In this document: positions 24,713 through 32,999 of the stretch, in pieces
Position numbering within the stretch: position 1 is the first letter of the stretch
How the letters are laid out: each line of letters opens with the position of its first letter
Assembly: GCF_000952155.1 (NCBI RefSeq)
Contig: NZ_JYON01000001.1
Span: 434,001 to 498,000 of the forward strand
Direction: 5' to 3'
DNA from: Aliterella atlantica CENA595
GTDB lineage: Bacteria; Cyanobacteriota; Cyanobacteriia; Cyanobacteriales; Chroococcidiopsidaceae
Length of the DNA stretch: 64,000 nt
Program-made: the position numbers and the translations under genes
Notes under the pieces: generated by a model
What the model saw: only the letters and a program-made list of their open reading frames with translations
Told to the model about the DNA's origin: nothing
Databases searched by the model: none

Positions 24713-24898
24713 ATGCACGTACAAAATAATAACTGTCCATGCTGCGGTACTCCTTTGTTGCGTCATATCCGCCAACGCGGTATTTATTGGTTTTGTACCT
24801 CGTGCTGGCAAGAAGTACCAATTATAGCTGTAAGCAGATTACCAATTAAAGAAGAAATTACTACTAAAGCACAACCTACTGTTGCCACCAAAGGTTAA
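24713..24898 (+). CDS. Small zinc-ribbon protein
   Basis: This 61-residue protein has two CxxC knuckles, NCPCCGTPLLRHI and WFCTSCWQEVP, spaced as in small zinc ribbons, followed by a polar tail. GCGGAGATGAG lies before the ATG. The family occurs in cyanobacteria, but I cannot assign a function. Confidence 0.7.
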   Translation: MHVQNNNCPCCGTPLLRHIRQRGIYWFCTSCWQEVPIIAVSRLPIKEEITTKAQPTVATKG

Positions 24899-24958
24899 AA
24901 GCTAAATATCTATATATCCCTGATAAAATCGTGACACGCGATATATAGATAATTAGTT

Positions 24959-25987
24959 ATGCTTGCTGCCCTACTTTACGGTAAAGAAGAATTACGCTTA
25001 GAACAAGTTGCCGATCCTACCCCTACAGACGATGAAATTGTTATCCAAGTAGGAGCAGCCACTACTTGCGGCACAGATTTAAAAGTATGGCGGCGCGGCG
25101 GTCATGCTAAGATGCTACAACTTCCTACTTTGTTTGGACATGAAGCGGCGGGAAAGATTGTTGCTGTAGGAAAAAGCGTGCAAAGTTGGCAAATAGGCGA
25201 TCGCGTTGTTGCTAATAACTCCGCTCCATGCACAGAATGCTTTTTTTGTCAAAAGCAAGAATACTCATTATGTCCGAATCTTACTTGGAATAATGGCACG
25301 TTTGCCGAGTATTTGAAAGTTCCAGGGGCGATCGTACAGCAAAATTTATTACCTATTCCCGAAGACTTGCCAGATGCACTAGCAGCAATGACAGAACCTT
25401 TAGCCTGCGTACTGCATGGAGTAGCAAGATCGAACGTCAGATCGGGCGATCGCGTAGTAGTGTTAGGAGATGGAGCAATTGGCTTAATGTTTGTCGCAGT
25501 ATTAGCCAATCAATTAGGTGCAGCAGTATTTTTATTTGGTGGTAGTGAGGCGCGGTTGCAAATTGGGCAAAAGTTTGGTGCGGCGAAAACGTTTAATTAT
25601 CGGCATATAGAAGATACACCAGCAGTAGTTAAAGAATTAACTGATGGCTGGGGTGCAGATGTAGTCATTGAAGCAACAGGCGTACCTGCTGTATGGGAGA
25701 ATGCGATCGCACTCGCTCGTCCTGGTGCAACAGTTAATTTATTTGGTGGTTGTCCGCGAGATACAACAATTACTGTAAATACAGAACAATTGCACTACAG
25801 CGAGTTGACCTTAAAAGGTGTATTTCACAACACGCCACAATATGTCCGCACTGCTTTGTCGCTGCTAGCAAGTAGAACCATACCTTTTGAGCTATTAATT
25901 AGCGAACAGCGCCCGTTGCAAGAGTTGGAGCAAGTATTTCAGGATATGAAACAGCGTAAAGTTGTGAAAGTTGCGATCGCGCCGTAA
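24959..25987 (+). CDS. Zinc-dependent medium-chain alcohol dehydrogenase
   Basis: This 342-residue MDR-family enzyme has catalytic zinc ligands C37 (TTCGTDLK) and H61-E62 (FGHEAAGKI), structural zinc cysteines C91, C94, C97 and C105, and the NAD(P) motif VVLGDGAIGLM near 168-178. It resembles the threonine/sorbitol dehydrogenase branch. The substrate is not determinable. It is a single gene with no clear operon partner. Confidence 0.87.
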   Translation: MLAALLYGKEELRLEQVADPTPTDDEIVIQVGAATTCGTDLKVWRRGGHAKMLQLPTLFGHEAAGKIVAVGKSVQSWQIGDRVVANNSAPCTECFFCQKQEYSLCPNLTWNNGTFAEYLKVPGAIVQQNLLPIPEDLPDALAAMTEPLACVLHGVARSNVRSGDRVVVLGDGAIGLMFVAVLANQLGAAVFLFGGSEARLQIGQKFGAAKTFNYRHIEDTPAVVKELTDGWGADVVIEATGVPAVWENAIALARPGATVNLFGGCPRDTTITVNTEQLHYSELTLKGVFHNTPQYVRTALSLLASRTIPFELLISEQRPLQELEQVFQDMKQRKVVKVAIAP

Positions 25988-26089
25988 CCTCCCTATTAAT
26001 TTCGTTCATTTCGTACGTTTCGTTTGTTTCGTAAATAGTTTAAAATAAAACTGCATCTAGCTCCTTGATTGGAGAATTGAGCAGTATTC
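25988..26089. other. Short TTCGT-rich repeat and promoter gap
   Basis: The sequence TTCGTTCATTTCGTACGTTTC at about 26002 is a run of four to five TTCGT-type units before the antitoxin gene. TTGGAGAA precedes the ATG at 26090. Confidence 0.4.
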
Positions 26090-26560
26090 ATGAAAGTTTC
26101 CATACATCAAAGTTCAACTCCCCTTTTACCTACTGAAGCAGAAGCAAGTCTCGCTCAAGCTAGCAGTCGAAAATTAGCAGCTTACGTGCAGAAATCTGGA
26201 GATTATCAGAATATAAAACTTGTTAAAGACGATACTACTAGCGAGACAATTGCTGTACCTGCAGTAGCCTTTAATCTATTAATTGACATTTTGGCACAAA
26301 TGGCTAATGGTAACGCTGTGACGCTGATTCCCATACACGCCGAACTTACTACCCAAGAAGCTGCAGATATTCTTAATGTCTCTCGTCCTTATTTAGTAGG
26401 TTTACTGGAGTCTGGAGCAATACCTTATCGTAAAGTAGGAACGCGCCGCCGCGTGCGCTATCAAGATTTAATAGATTACAAAAATAAAATTGATGCCGAA
26501 CGTCGGCAAGTCCTTGACGAGCTTGTTGCGGAGGCGCAAGAACTGAATATGGGATATTAG
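26090..26560 (+). CDS. Excisionase-type HTH antitoxin
   Basis: This 156-residue protein carries an excisionase/MerR-like helix-turn-helix near residues 86-135 (ELTTQEAADILNVSRPYLVG; RKVGTRRRVRYQDLIDYKNK). Such proteins are usual partners of PIN-domain toxins in cyanobacteria. The N-terminal half is helical without a named motif. The PIN gene follows six bases after the stop, giving antitoxin-first order. Confidence 0.82.
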   Translation: MKVSIHQSSTPLLPTEAEASLAQASSRKLAAYVQKSGDYQNIKLVKDDTTSETIAVPAVAFNLLIDILAQMANGNAVTLIPIHAELTTQEAADILNVSRPYLVGLLESGAIPYRKVGTRRRVRYQDLIDYKNKIDAERRQVLDELVAEAQELNMGY

Positions 26561-26566
26561 AAAATC

Positions 26567-27136
26567 GTGGCAAATTTCACTGCTATTTACGATGCGTGTG
26601 TTCTATATCCAGCACCGCTTCGCGATTTTCTGATGGAACTTGCGCTCACCGATCTATTTAAAGCCCGTTGGACAGAGGAGATTCATGATGAATGGATAAA
26701 AAACGTTTTAAAAAATCGTTCTGACCTTACAAGCGAAAGGCTAACTAAAACTAAAACTCTCATGAATATTGCTGTGCGAGATTGCTTGGTGACAGGTTAT
26801 CAAGCGCTAGTTCCAGGTTTACAACTTCCAGATCCAAACGATCGCCATGTTCTTGCTGCAGCAATTCGCGCTCAAGCCGATATAATTGTCACTTTTAACT
26901 TAGATGACTTTCCTATGCAAATACTTAGCGAGTTTGGGGTTGAACCTCAACACCCAGATGAATTTATTTTGCATCTAATTGACCTTAATCCGGCGAAAGT
27001 ATGCACTGCAATAGAAAGGCAACGAAGCAGGCTTAAAAACCCACCTAAGACTATTGAGGAACATTTAGATACACTCTTAGCACAACAGTTGCCGCAGTCA
27101 ACAGCTACGCTACGTCAGCTATATTTTGAGACATAA
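26567..27136 (+). CDS. PIN-domain toxin
   Basis: This 189-residue protein opens with ANFTAIYDACVLYPAPLRD, where D9 is the first PIN acidic residue. It continues with LTDLFKARWTEEIHDEW and ends its domain with LPDPNDRHVLAAAIRAQADI and VTFNLDDFP, which supply the later acidic cluster. It is read from GTG. It probably forms a toxin-antitoxin pair with the upstream HTH gene. Confidence 0.82.
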   Translation: MANFTAIYDACVLYPAPLRDFLMELALTDLFKARWTEEIHDEWIKNVLKNRSDLTSERLTKTKTLMNIAVRDCLVTGYQALVPGLQLPDPNDRHVLAAAIRAQADIIVTFNLDDFPMQILSEFGVEPQHPDEFILHLIDLNPAKVCTAIERQRSRLKNPPKTIEEHLDTLLAQQLPQSTATLRQLYFET

Positions 27137-27610
27137 TCTAAAACTTGCAGCGATCGCATGATGAAGCCGTCAAGCCGTAGAACTATTATATCAGCAGGAT
27201 TTATCATGGCAAGATTAGCAATCAACGAGCCTAATTGAACAAGATATAGATGCTTTATGTGCTTTTAAGCACTGAATATCTGCTCAATCTTAAAGGATTA
27301 ACTTTTAGTTAAATTTCTAGGTAATTTATGTATAAAGGCTAGAATACAGAGGAATTACCATCGGGGATCAACAATTATAGAGATAGGAGGTTGCAGCAAA
27401 AAGCTTAATAGTCTGCCTAAAGTTATACGCAAGTGACTGAAATTACTTGCACAATAAAAGTGAGACAACAGTATATAAATCGCGTCATCTAGGCTTTAGC
27501 AGACAAAAAATCTCCAGCAACTTTAGGAGGTTTTCCGTACTTTTTTGGGAATTTTTGATTATTTACCTTTATTCTTGCTTTTTTTCCACTAATTAAGAGG
27601 TTACTACAAA
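27137..27610. other. Intergenic region with no clear gene
   Basis: This roughly 470-bp AT-rich stretch separates the PIN toxin and the zinc-ribbon gene. It contains a HIP1 site near 27150 and several stops in all frames. I see no supported gene, RNA or array. Confidence 0.4.
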
Positions 27611-27880
27611 ATGCAATATTTTCAAAAAATTCGTTGCCCAAATTGCGGCAGCGAAGGCGAACGCCACTACATAACACATAGTAAACTAACTCGAACGCAA
27701 TGCCCAAGTTGCGACTATCTGATGGTAACTTGTTCGGAAACAGGTAGAGTAATTGAGGCTTATTCGCCAGGAATAAGCTATCGCCGTCTAAACCTGCGTA
27801 GTGCGGAGTTGCCCGCAAGCAGCATTTGCATCCAATCCACGCGAGTAACGCACGCTAACAGCGATTTGATGTTGCGTTAG
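27611..27880 (+). CDS. Small zinc-ribbon protein overlapping rlmN
   Basis: This 89-residue protein has [13 protein letters not shown] and [20 protein letters not shown], a CxxC/CxxC zinc ribbon. The conserved part ends near residue 55 (YSPGISYRR). The remaining 34 residues overlap the 3' end of convergent rlmN by 93 bp and may be read-through of a lost stop. Similar small cyanobacterial proteins are often labelled PriA-like in databases, which I consider unproven. Confidence 0.65.
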   Translation: MQYFQKIRCPNCGSEGERHYITHSKLTRTQCPSCDYLMVTCSETGRVIEAYSPGISYRRLNLRSAELPASSICIQSTRVTHANSDLMLR

Positions 27881-28846
27881 GATGCTCGTAAAATCTTGAA
27901 TAGCACGAGAGCTTGGACGTTTGTATTCTGCCTCAGCAATGGGATTGTAGGGAATTAAATTAACATGACATTGAAAACCACGCAGCAGTTGGGCTAGTTC
28001 AACTGCTTGCTCTGGCAGATCGTTCACTCCCGCAAGTAAAATATATTCAAAACTGACGCGACGACCTGTAACTTGTACGTATTCCCGACATTCAGTAAGT
28101 AAGTCTTGAATGGGATAATTGCTAGCGCTAGGAATAAGTTTTGCGCGTAAAGCTTGATTAGAGGCGTGGAGGCTGACAGCAAGAGTAACTTGCAGTTGGT
28201 GTTGAGCAAATTTCCGAATGCGATCGCGAATCCCAACTGTGGAAACAGTCATGCACCGTTGCCCAATCCCCACATCTTGATTGAGAGATTTAATCGCTTT
28301 TAAAACGCTATCAGTATTTAACAATGGTTCGCCCATACCCATAAATACGATATGGCTGACGCGGCGCTGAAAGTCTGCTTGGACAGTCAGGACTTGATCG
28401 ATAATTTCATAAGCTGCTAAATTGCGTAAGAAACCACCTTTACCAGTAGCGCAAAAATCGCAAGCCATCGGACAGCCAACTTGAGTAGAAACGCAAACAG
28501 TTAGCCGTTTGTCGGTAGGAATACCAACAGCCTCGACAATTTGCCCGTCTGCAAGCTTCAGCAAGTATTTTACAGTTCCATCGGTAGCTTGAGAACGAAA
28601 GTGAATAAGAGAACGCCCAATAGGGAAATCAGCTACAGAAGAGCGCCACTGTTTGGAAAACACAGAAATATCGTTGAGGCTGCGTGCGCCTTTATGGTAG
28701 ATCCAATCGTGTAATTGTTTGCCACGATAGGCAGGTTGATCGCGCTCGACTACCCAATTAGTTAATTCTTCTAAACTTAAACCTAATAGCGGACTTGGTT
28801 TAGGCTTATCTAGAGTATTTGTAGTAATTTGGTCTTGACTGCCCAT
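27788..28846 (-). CDS. rlmN: Dual-specificity rRNA/tRNA methyltransferase RlmN
   Basis: This 352-residue radical SAM enzyme matches RlmN, which methylates C2 of A2503 in 23S rRNA and A37 in some tRNAs. The radical SAM cluster motif is C125-x3-C129-x2-C132 ([15 protein letters not shown]). [10 protein letters not shown] and TVSTVGI are family signatures. The conserved resolving cysteine lies near the end (ANAACGQL). The length is normal and the protein is cytoplasmic. Confidence 0.95.
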   Translation of the reverse strand: MGSQDQITTNTLDKPKPSPLLGLSLEELTNWVVERDQPAYRGKQLHDWIYHKGARSLNDISVFSKQWRSSVADFPIGRSLIHFRSQATDGTVKYLLKLADGQIVEAVGIPTDKRLTVCVSTQVGCPMACDFCATGKGGFLRNLAAYEIIDQVLTVQADFQRRVSHIVFMGMGEPLLNTDSVLKAIKSLNQDVGIGQRCMTVSTVGIRDRIRKFAQHQLQVTLAVSLHASNQALRAKLIPSASNYPIQDLLTECREYVQVTGRRVSFEYILLAGVNDLPEQAVELAQLLRGFQCHVNLIPYNPIAEAEYKRPSSRAIQDFTSILTQHQIAVSVRYSRGLDANAACGQLRTTQV

Positions 28847-28954
28847 ATAAGGAAAATTAATTAATATACTTCGACGTTAACTTATTAGTTGGGTTAAAAC
28901 CAAGTGTGGCGCTGCAAAGCTAAAATTATGCGATCGCCCGTTATTTATAGTTGT

Positions 28955-29818
28955 ATGGTTTTACCCTTAGCTTGGCAATTTACTTCACCAGGTCCGATAT
29001 TAGTCGATCTTGGACCGATAACTATTCGCTGGTATGGTTTGTTAATCGCATCAGCGGTAATGATTGGCATTACTCTATCTCAATATTTAGCCAAGCGCCG
29101 TCATGTTGACCCCGATTTATTGGGCGATTTAGTTATTTGGTTGATAATTGGGGCAATTCCCGCAGCCAGGTTGTATTACGTTATCTTCGAGTGGTCGAGA
29201 TATGCCCAAAATCCAGAGCGCATTATCGCGATTTGGGAAGGGGGAATTGCCATTCATGGCGCAATTATCGGTGGGACAATAGCGACATTAATTTTTGCTC
29301 GGCTCAAACATATTTCTTTTTGGCAATTAGCAGATTTGGTTGCACCCTCTCTGATTCTAGGACAAGCGATCGGGCGCTGGGGCAACTTTTTCAACTCGGA
29401 AGCTTTTGGCGATCCTACCAATTTGCCTTGGAAACTGTATATTCCTCCAGAACATCGCCCCTTACAGTTTGCTAATTTTGAGTATTTTCATCCCACATTT
29501 TTATACGAGTCGCTATGGAATTTAATGGTATTTGGCTTGCTACTTACCTTATTTTTCCGAGGTTTGCAAGGTAAGCCTCGTCTGAAAACAGGTACTTTGT
29601 TCCTAGTTTATTTAGTAGCTTATAGCTTAGGGCGAGTCTGGATAGAAGGCTTGCGTACAGATAGCCTAATGCTCGGACCTTTGCGGATGGCGCAAGTTGT
29701 CAGTTTGGTAGGAATTAGTTTAGGATTAGCTGGATTAGTATGGTTATATGGTTACAAACGTTCTTTACCCGATGTTGTCCCCGTACAGCACGAAGATAAA
29801 GAACTATCGCGCCGATGA
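28955..29818 (+). CDS. lgt: Prolipoprotein diacylglyceryl transferase Lgt
   Basis: This polytopic membrane enzyme transfers diacylglycerol from phosphatidylglycerol to the lipobox cysteine of prolipoproteins. Signatures are [23 protein letters not shown] (conserved H), [16 protein letters not shown] and [12 protein letters not shown] prefer the ATG at 28955, which gives 287 residues starting [14 protein letters not shown], as in relatives. In-frame starts at 28904 and 28928 add 17 or 9 polar residues. A perfect hairpin follows the stop. Confidence 0.93.
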   Translation: MVLPLAWQFTSPGPILVDLGPITIRWYGLLIASAVMIGITLSQYLAKRRHVDPDLLGDLVIWLIIGAIPAARLYYVIFEWSRYAQNPERIIAIWEGGIAIHGAIIGGTIATLIFARLKHISFWQLADLVAPSLILGQAIGRWGNFFNSEAFGDPTNLPWKLYIPPEHRPLQFANFEYFHPTFLYESLWNLMVFGLLLTLFFRGLQGKPRLKTGTLFLVYLVAYSLGRVWIEGLRTDSLMLGPLRMAQVVSLVGISLGLAGLVWLYGYKRSLPDVVPVQHEDKELSRR

Positions 29819-29830
29819 AGTGTAAGAAAA

Positions 29831-29857
29831 AAGCTCTAGATTTTGACTCTAGAGCTT
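29831..29857. terminator. Hairpin downstream of lgt
   Basis: AAGCTCTAGA (29831-29840) and TCTAGAGCTT (29848-29857) form a perfect 10-bp stem with a 7-base loop, 12 bases after lgt. There is an A-run on its left but no T-run on its right, so intrinsic termination of the plus strand is uncertain. Confidence 0.55.
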
Positions 29858-29962
29858 AACCAGGGTGCATCTACCTTTTGTTACTACATAAGTCGATAAT
29901 TGAGTTCCGCAAAAAAACGGAAATTTTGAGAAACTTTTTTAAAGAATTAGCGATCGCCCTCT

Positions 29963-30763
29963 ATGTCCGAATCTACAACTTTATTAACACCAGCAGTTTA
30001 CCTTGTGGGTGCAGGTCCAGGCGATCCTGACTTATTGACAGTTAAGGCGCAGAAACTTATCAGCCAAGCTGATGTACTTTTATTTGCTGACTCTTTAGTA
30101 CCGCAGCAGATATTAGAATTATGTCGAAAAGATGCAGAAATTATCCGCACAGCCAATAAGACATTAGAAGAAATATTGCCCTTGATGGTGGAGAAAGTGC
30201 GATCGCATAAGTCTGTAATCCGCTTGCAATCAGGAGATCCCAGTCTTTACAGCGCTATCCACGAACAAATGCAAGCTTTAGCTGCTGCTGATATTCCCTT
30301 TGAAGTTATTCCTGGAATTAGTGCCTTTCAAGCCGCCGCAGCCAAACTCAAAGTAGAATTAACAATTCCAGGACTTGTACAGACAATTATTCTCAGTCGC
30401 ATCAGCGGACGTACCCAAGTACCTGCAACCGAAGAATTAGCATCCTTAGCCGCCCATCAAGCTAGTTTGTGCCTGTATCTAAGCGCCCGTCATATAGAAG
30501 ATGCTCAATCTCAACTATTAGAACATTACCCAGCAACAACACCTGTAGCTATTTGCTATCGCTTGGGTTGGGAAGATGAAAAGATTGTAGTTGTATCACT
30601 TGACAAAATGGCAGAAGTTACTCATAAAGAGAAGCTAATTAGAACAACTTTGTATGTGATTAGTCCAGCATTGCAGGATATGGGTGAAGTGCGATCGCGT
30701 TTGTACCATCCCGAACACAATCATTTGTTTCGCCCCAGAAAGAGTACAGATAGAGTTTTTTAG
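29963..30763 (+). CDS. cobM: Precorrin-4/cobalt-precorrin-4 C11-methyltransferase
   Basis: This 266-residue tetrapyrrole methylase is in the cobalamin pathway. Signatures are VYLVGAGPGDPDLLTVKAQK, LFADSLVP, VIRLQSGDPSLYSAIHEQ and FEVIPGISAFQAAAAKL. It uses SAM to methylate C11 of the corrin ring precursor. The C-terminus RSRLYHPEHNHLFRP begins at a HIP1 site (30691), and this tail is repeated downstream at 32316-32390 and, weakly, at 31502-31550. No other cob genes are in the window. Confidence 0.9.
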   Translation: MSESTTLLTPAVYLVGAGPGDPDLLTVKAQKLISQADVLLFADSLVPQQILELCRKDAEIIRTANKTLEEILPLMVEKVRSHKSVIRLQSGDPSLYSAIHEQMQALAAADIPFEVIPGISAFQAAAAKLKVELTIPGLVQTIILSRISGRTQVPATEELASLAAHQASLCLYLSARHIEDAQSQLLEHYPATTPVAICYRLGWEDEKIVVVSLDKMAEVTHKEKLIRTTLYVISPALQDMGEVRSRLYHPEHNHLFRPRKSTDRVF

Positions 30764-30864
30764 TTGAGCGATCTCGTTTCTAAAAAAAGAATCACTTAGT
30801 CTAATTTCAGAGCATAGATTATGGACATCCGCTGACTTAATTGACAAAAGTATAAATCTTTACT

Positions 30865-30893
30865 ACTGTTTGACGATACTAACGTCAAACAGT
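30865..30893. promoter_or_regulatory. Perfect inverted-repeat operator of higBA
   Basis: ACTGTTTGACG (30865-30875) and CGTCAAACAGT (30883-30893) form a perfect 11-base inverted repeat with a 7-base spacer. It lies directly before the GTG start of the toxin gene. A TTGACA at 30841 with TACTGT at 30864 (spacing 17) could be the promoter, which the repeat would overlap. HigA repressors bind such palindromes. Confidence 0.7.
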
Positions 30894-30899
30894 ACAATC

Positions 30900-31184
30900 G
30901 TGATTATAAGTTTTAAGTCTGATGAGACAAGGCTTATATTTGAAGGCTTGGTATCTCGCTACTACCCAATTGATATTCAAAAAATTGCTTTACGCAAGCT
31001 TCTTCTACTTAACGCTGCGGTGTCAATTAACGATTTACGCATCCCACCTGGTAATAGATTAGAGAAATTAGTTGGCGATCGCCAGGGGCAGTATAGTATG
31101 CGTATCAACGATCGTTGGAGAATTTGCTTTGTTTGGACAGATGAAAATAACGCGCAGCAAGTCGAAATTGTAGACTACCACTAA
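30900..31184 (+). CDS. higB: HigB-family ribonuclease toxin
   Basis: This 94-residue RelE-superfamily toxin has SRYYPIDIQKIALRKLLLL, SINDLRIPPGNRLEKLVGDR and QGQYSMRINDRWRICFVW, all HigB hallmarks. HigB cleaves ribosome-associated mRNA. I chose the GTG at 30900, which gives MIISFK as in relatives. The ATG at 30870 would lie within the operator palindrome. The antitoxin gene follows after 7 bp, so this is the toxin-first order typical for higBA. Confidence 0.9.
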   Translation: MIISFKSDETRLIFEGLVSRYYPIDIQKIALRKLLLLNAAVSINDLRIPPGNRLEKLVGDRQGQYSMRINDRWRICFVWTDENNAQQVEIVDYH

Positions 31185-31191
31185 GATTAGT

Positions 31192-31497
31192 ATGAACAAC
31201 CGTTTGCCAAATATTCATCCTGGGGAAATCCTCCGACTAGATTTTTTGGAACCACTCAACATCACACCCTATCGATTAAGTAAAGATATAGGTGTCGCTC
31301 AGACAAGAATCAGCGAGATTTTAGCTCATAAGCGTAGCATTACAGCAGATACAGCTTTGCGTTTGTCACGATATTTTGGTAACAGCGCTCAATTTTGGTT
31401 GAACTTACAGTTGCAATACGATCTGCGGCAAGCTCAGGAAGAAAATGCAGAGATTTACGATCGCATTCCAGTAGCTCATCTTGCACATTTAGGCTAG
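31192..31497 (+). CDS. higA: HigA antitoxin (XRE family)
   Basis: This 101-residue protein matches HigA: LPNIHPGEILRLDFLEPLNI, TPYRLSKDIGVAQTRISEIL with the helix-turn-helix, and ADTALRLSRYFGNSAQFWLN. It should neutralise HigB and repress the operon through the upstream palindrome. Five bases after its stop, a HIP1 site opens the weak second copy of the cobM tail. Confidence 0.92.
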   Translation: MNNRLPNIHPGEILRLDFLEPLNITPYRLSKDIGVAQTRISEILAHKRSITADTALRLSRYFGNSAQFWLNLQLQYDLRQAQEENAEIYDRIPVAHLAHLG

Positions 31498-31501
31498 AAA
31501 T

Positions 31502-31550
31502 GCGATCGCACTTCGTACCATCTCAAACGCGATGTTTATTTCATTCATAA
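31502..31550 (+). repeat. Weak copy of the cobM 3' end
   Basis: From GCGATCGC at 31502 the sequence gcgatcgcacttcgtaccat and following bases align roughly with cobM from 30691. It is more diverged than the copy at 32316 and frameshifted. I treat this as tentative. Confidence 0.4.
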
Positions 31551-31618
31551 AACTGCAAAGTATACATTAATACAGCAAAATCTGCTTGTAAACTATGAGA
31601 AGGTAAAAAATTGGCTTT

Positions 31619-32239
31619 ATGACAGTTTTAACAGAAACGCTCGATCGGCTTGAATATTGGCTGTGGCAGAATCATCCAGGTGTAGCAGAATTATTAAAGC
31701 CAGGGCTAACCTCTGAAGAGATTGATAACCAAGTACAAGATTTACCTGTTCAACTAACTCAAGAAATTAAAGAGTTATATCAGTGGACAAATGGCTGCGA
31801 TTTATTCTTCACGCCCTTTTATGATGAAACTCTTTGCGCGATGCCATTAGAGAACGCGATTCAATATAGCTACCATCAACCTTATGTAGCCTCTGAATGT
31901 GAGTTAATCGTGGAAAAATTGGAAGTCCCAACCTTTGTTATGTTTCCAGATTTTGATGACTGGATTCACTTCGCGATTTGTGATGGAAATGAATCATCGC
32001 CAATTCTTGTAGTAACTGATGATGGCTACAGTAGATTGGCTTACTCAAGCATAACTAGCATGGCTCTCACAACTCTTGAATGTTACGAGCAAGAAATTAT
32101 ACACGTCAACTATGATTGGGGAAGACTATTTATTCCTAATGAATCTCTACTTAAAGAATTTAACTTTATTCGCAAACGAAATAATACAGCATTCAAATCA
32201 GACTCTATTCGAGAAAGGTACAAAATCGATCTTGAGTAA
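31619..32239 (+). CDS. SMI1/KNR4 (SUKH) domain protein
   Basis: This 206-residue soluble protein has the SUKH/SMI1 pattern: GLTSEEIDNQVQDLPVQLTQ, EIKELYQWTNGCDLFFTPFY, MFPDFDDWIHFAICDG, and a late SITSMALTTLECYEQ helix. Family members are often immunity proteins against secreted toxins, but many cyanobacterial ones have unknown roles. It sits between two copies of the cobM tail, with no toxin of polymorphic type adjacent. Confidence 0.75.
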   Translation: MTVLTETLDRLEYWLWQNHPGVAELLKPGLTSEEIDNQVQDLPVQLTQEIKELYQWTNGCDLFFTPFYDETLCAMPLENAIQYSYHQPYVASECELIVEKLEVPTFVMFPDFDDWIHFAICDGNESSPILVVTDDGYSRLAYSSITSMALTTLECYEQEIIHVNYDWGRLFIPNESLLKEFNFIRKRNNTAFKSDSIRERYKIDLE

Positions 32240-32315
32240 ATGGAGGAGGTAGAGCGCGATCTCATTTGTCTTGATAACTCACCTAATTTTAAATCTCAAT
32301 CGCTGTTGTATAGGG

Positions 32316-32390
32316 GCGATCGCGTTTATACCATCCCAAACATAATCATTTATTTCGTCCAGAAAAGACTAATAAAAAGGTTGTTTAGTT
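32316..32390 (+). pseudogene. Copy of the cobM 3' end
   Basis: From GCGATCGC at 32316 the frame reads RSRLYHPKHNHLFRPEKTN, then KKVV and a stop at 32390. The cobM end reads RSRLYHPEHNHLFRPRKST, then DRVF. The match begins at the octamer, and the sequence before it is unrelated. This is a detached gene tail with no start. Confidence 0.8.
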
Positions 32391-32407
32391 AGTAATTGAG
32401 AGCTTCT

Positions 32408-32698
32408 GTGTCTCGTAGCGATATTGACCGTATTAGAGAGAAAGTTCGACTTCGCCAGTACGATATGTCAGCCCATGCAATGGAGGAAATGGCTGAAGAT
32501 TACCTGACCATTTTGGATGTGGAAGCAGCAGTTTTAAACGGTCAAGTTATTCGAGTTGAAAAAGATGACCCTAGAGGCACAAAATATGTAATAAAGGGGA
32601 CAGCACTCGAAGGGCAAACTCCTGTTGGCGTGGTTGGAAGGTTTGCTAGCAACGGACGATATTTAATTATTACAGTCTATGAAGTCACTGAATTGTAG
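32408..32698 (+). CDS. DUF4258 domain protein (putative toxin)
   Basis: This 96-residue protein has RLRQYDMSAHAMEEMAEDYL, ILDVEAAVLNGQVIRVEKDD and GRYLIITVYEV, the DUF4258 pattern of small toxin-like proteins in the BECR/RelE-like fold. I chose the GTG at 32408 over the TTG at 32396. Its end overlaps the longest reading frame of the next gene, whose preferred start is 11 bp downstream. Confidence 0.75.
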   Translation: MSRSDIDRIREKVRLRQYDMSAHAMEEMAEDYLTILDVEAAVLNGQVIRVEKDDPRGTKYVIKGTALEGQTPVGVVGRFASNGRYLIITVYEVTEL

Positions 32699-32708
32699 AG
32701 ATAAGTAT

Positions 32709-32951
32709 ATGTATGGTTATAGTTGTGAATATTGTGAAGGTACAGTTCAGCCTCGCACAGTCAAGCGTGAAGCATTCAAGCATCGGGATGGATTTGTCAT
32801 TCTTGAGAATGTCACAATTGGAGTCTGCGATAACTGTAGCAATCGATATTACTCAGCAGATATTCTGCATCTAGTTCATGAAATTGCAACGGGCGTAAAA
32901 TCGCCAGAGAGAACCGAGCAGATTCCAGTTACTCATTTAGAATCAGCGTAA
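32709..32951 (+). CDS. YgiT/MqsA-type zinc-finger antitoxin
   Basis: This 80-residue protein has CEYCEGTVQPRTVKREAFKH and VTIGVCDNCSNRYYSAD, giving the CxxC/CxxC zinc site of the YgiT/MqsA N-terminus. It ends after HEIATG without the helix-turn-helix of full MqsA, as is usual in DUF4258-YgiT pairs. I chose the ATG at 32709. It likely neutralises the upstream DUF4258 protein. Confidence 0.78.
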   Translation: MYGYSCEYCEGTVQPRTVKREAFKHRDGFVILENVTIGVCDNCSNRYYSADILHLVHEIATGVKSPERTEQIPVTHLESA

Positions 32952-32999
32952 TTTGTGTACCAGAACAATTTAGGTAAAGCTGACCGCACTTCACCCTAT

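Noticed and set aside
30870..30899. Longer HigB start at 30870
   Set aside because: It would lie inside the perfect operator palindrome and add residues not seen in HigB relatives.
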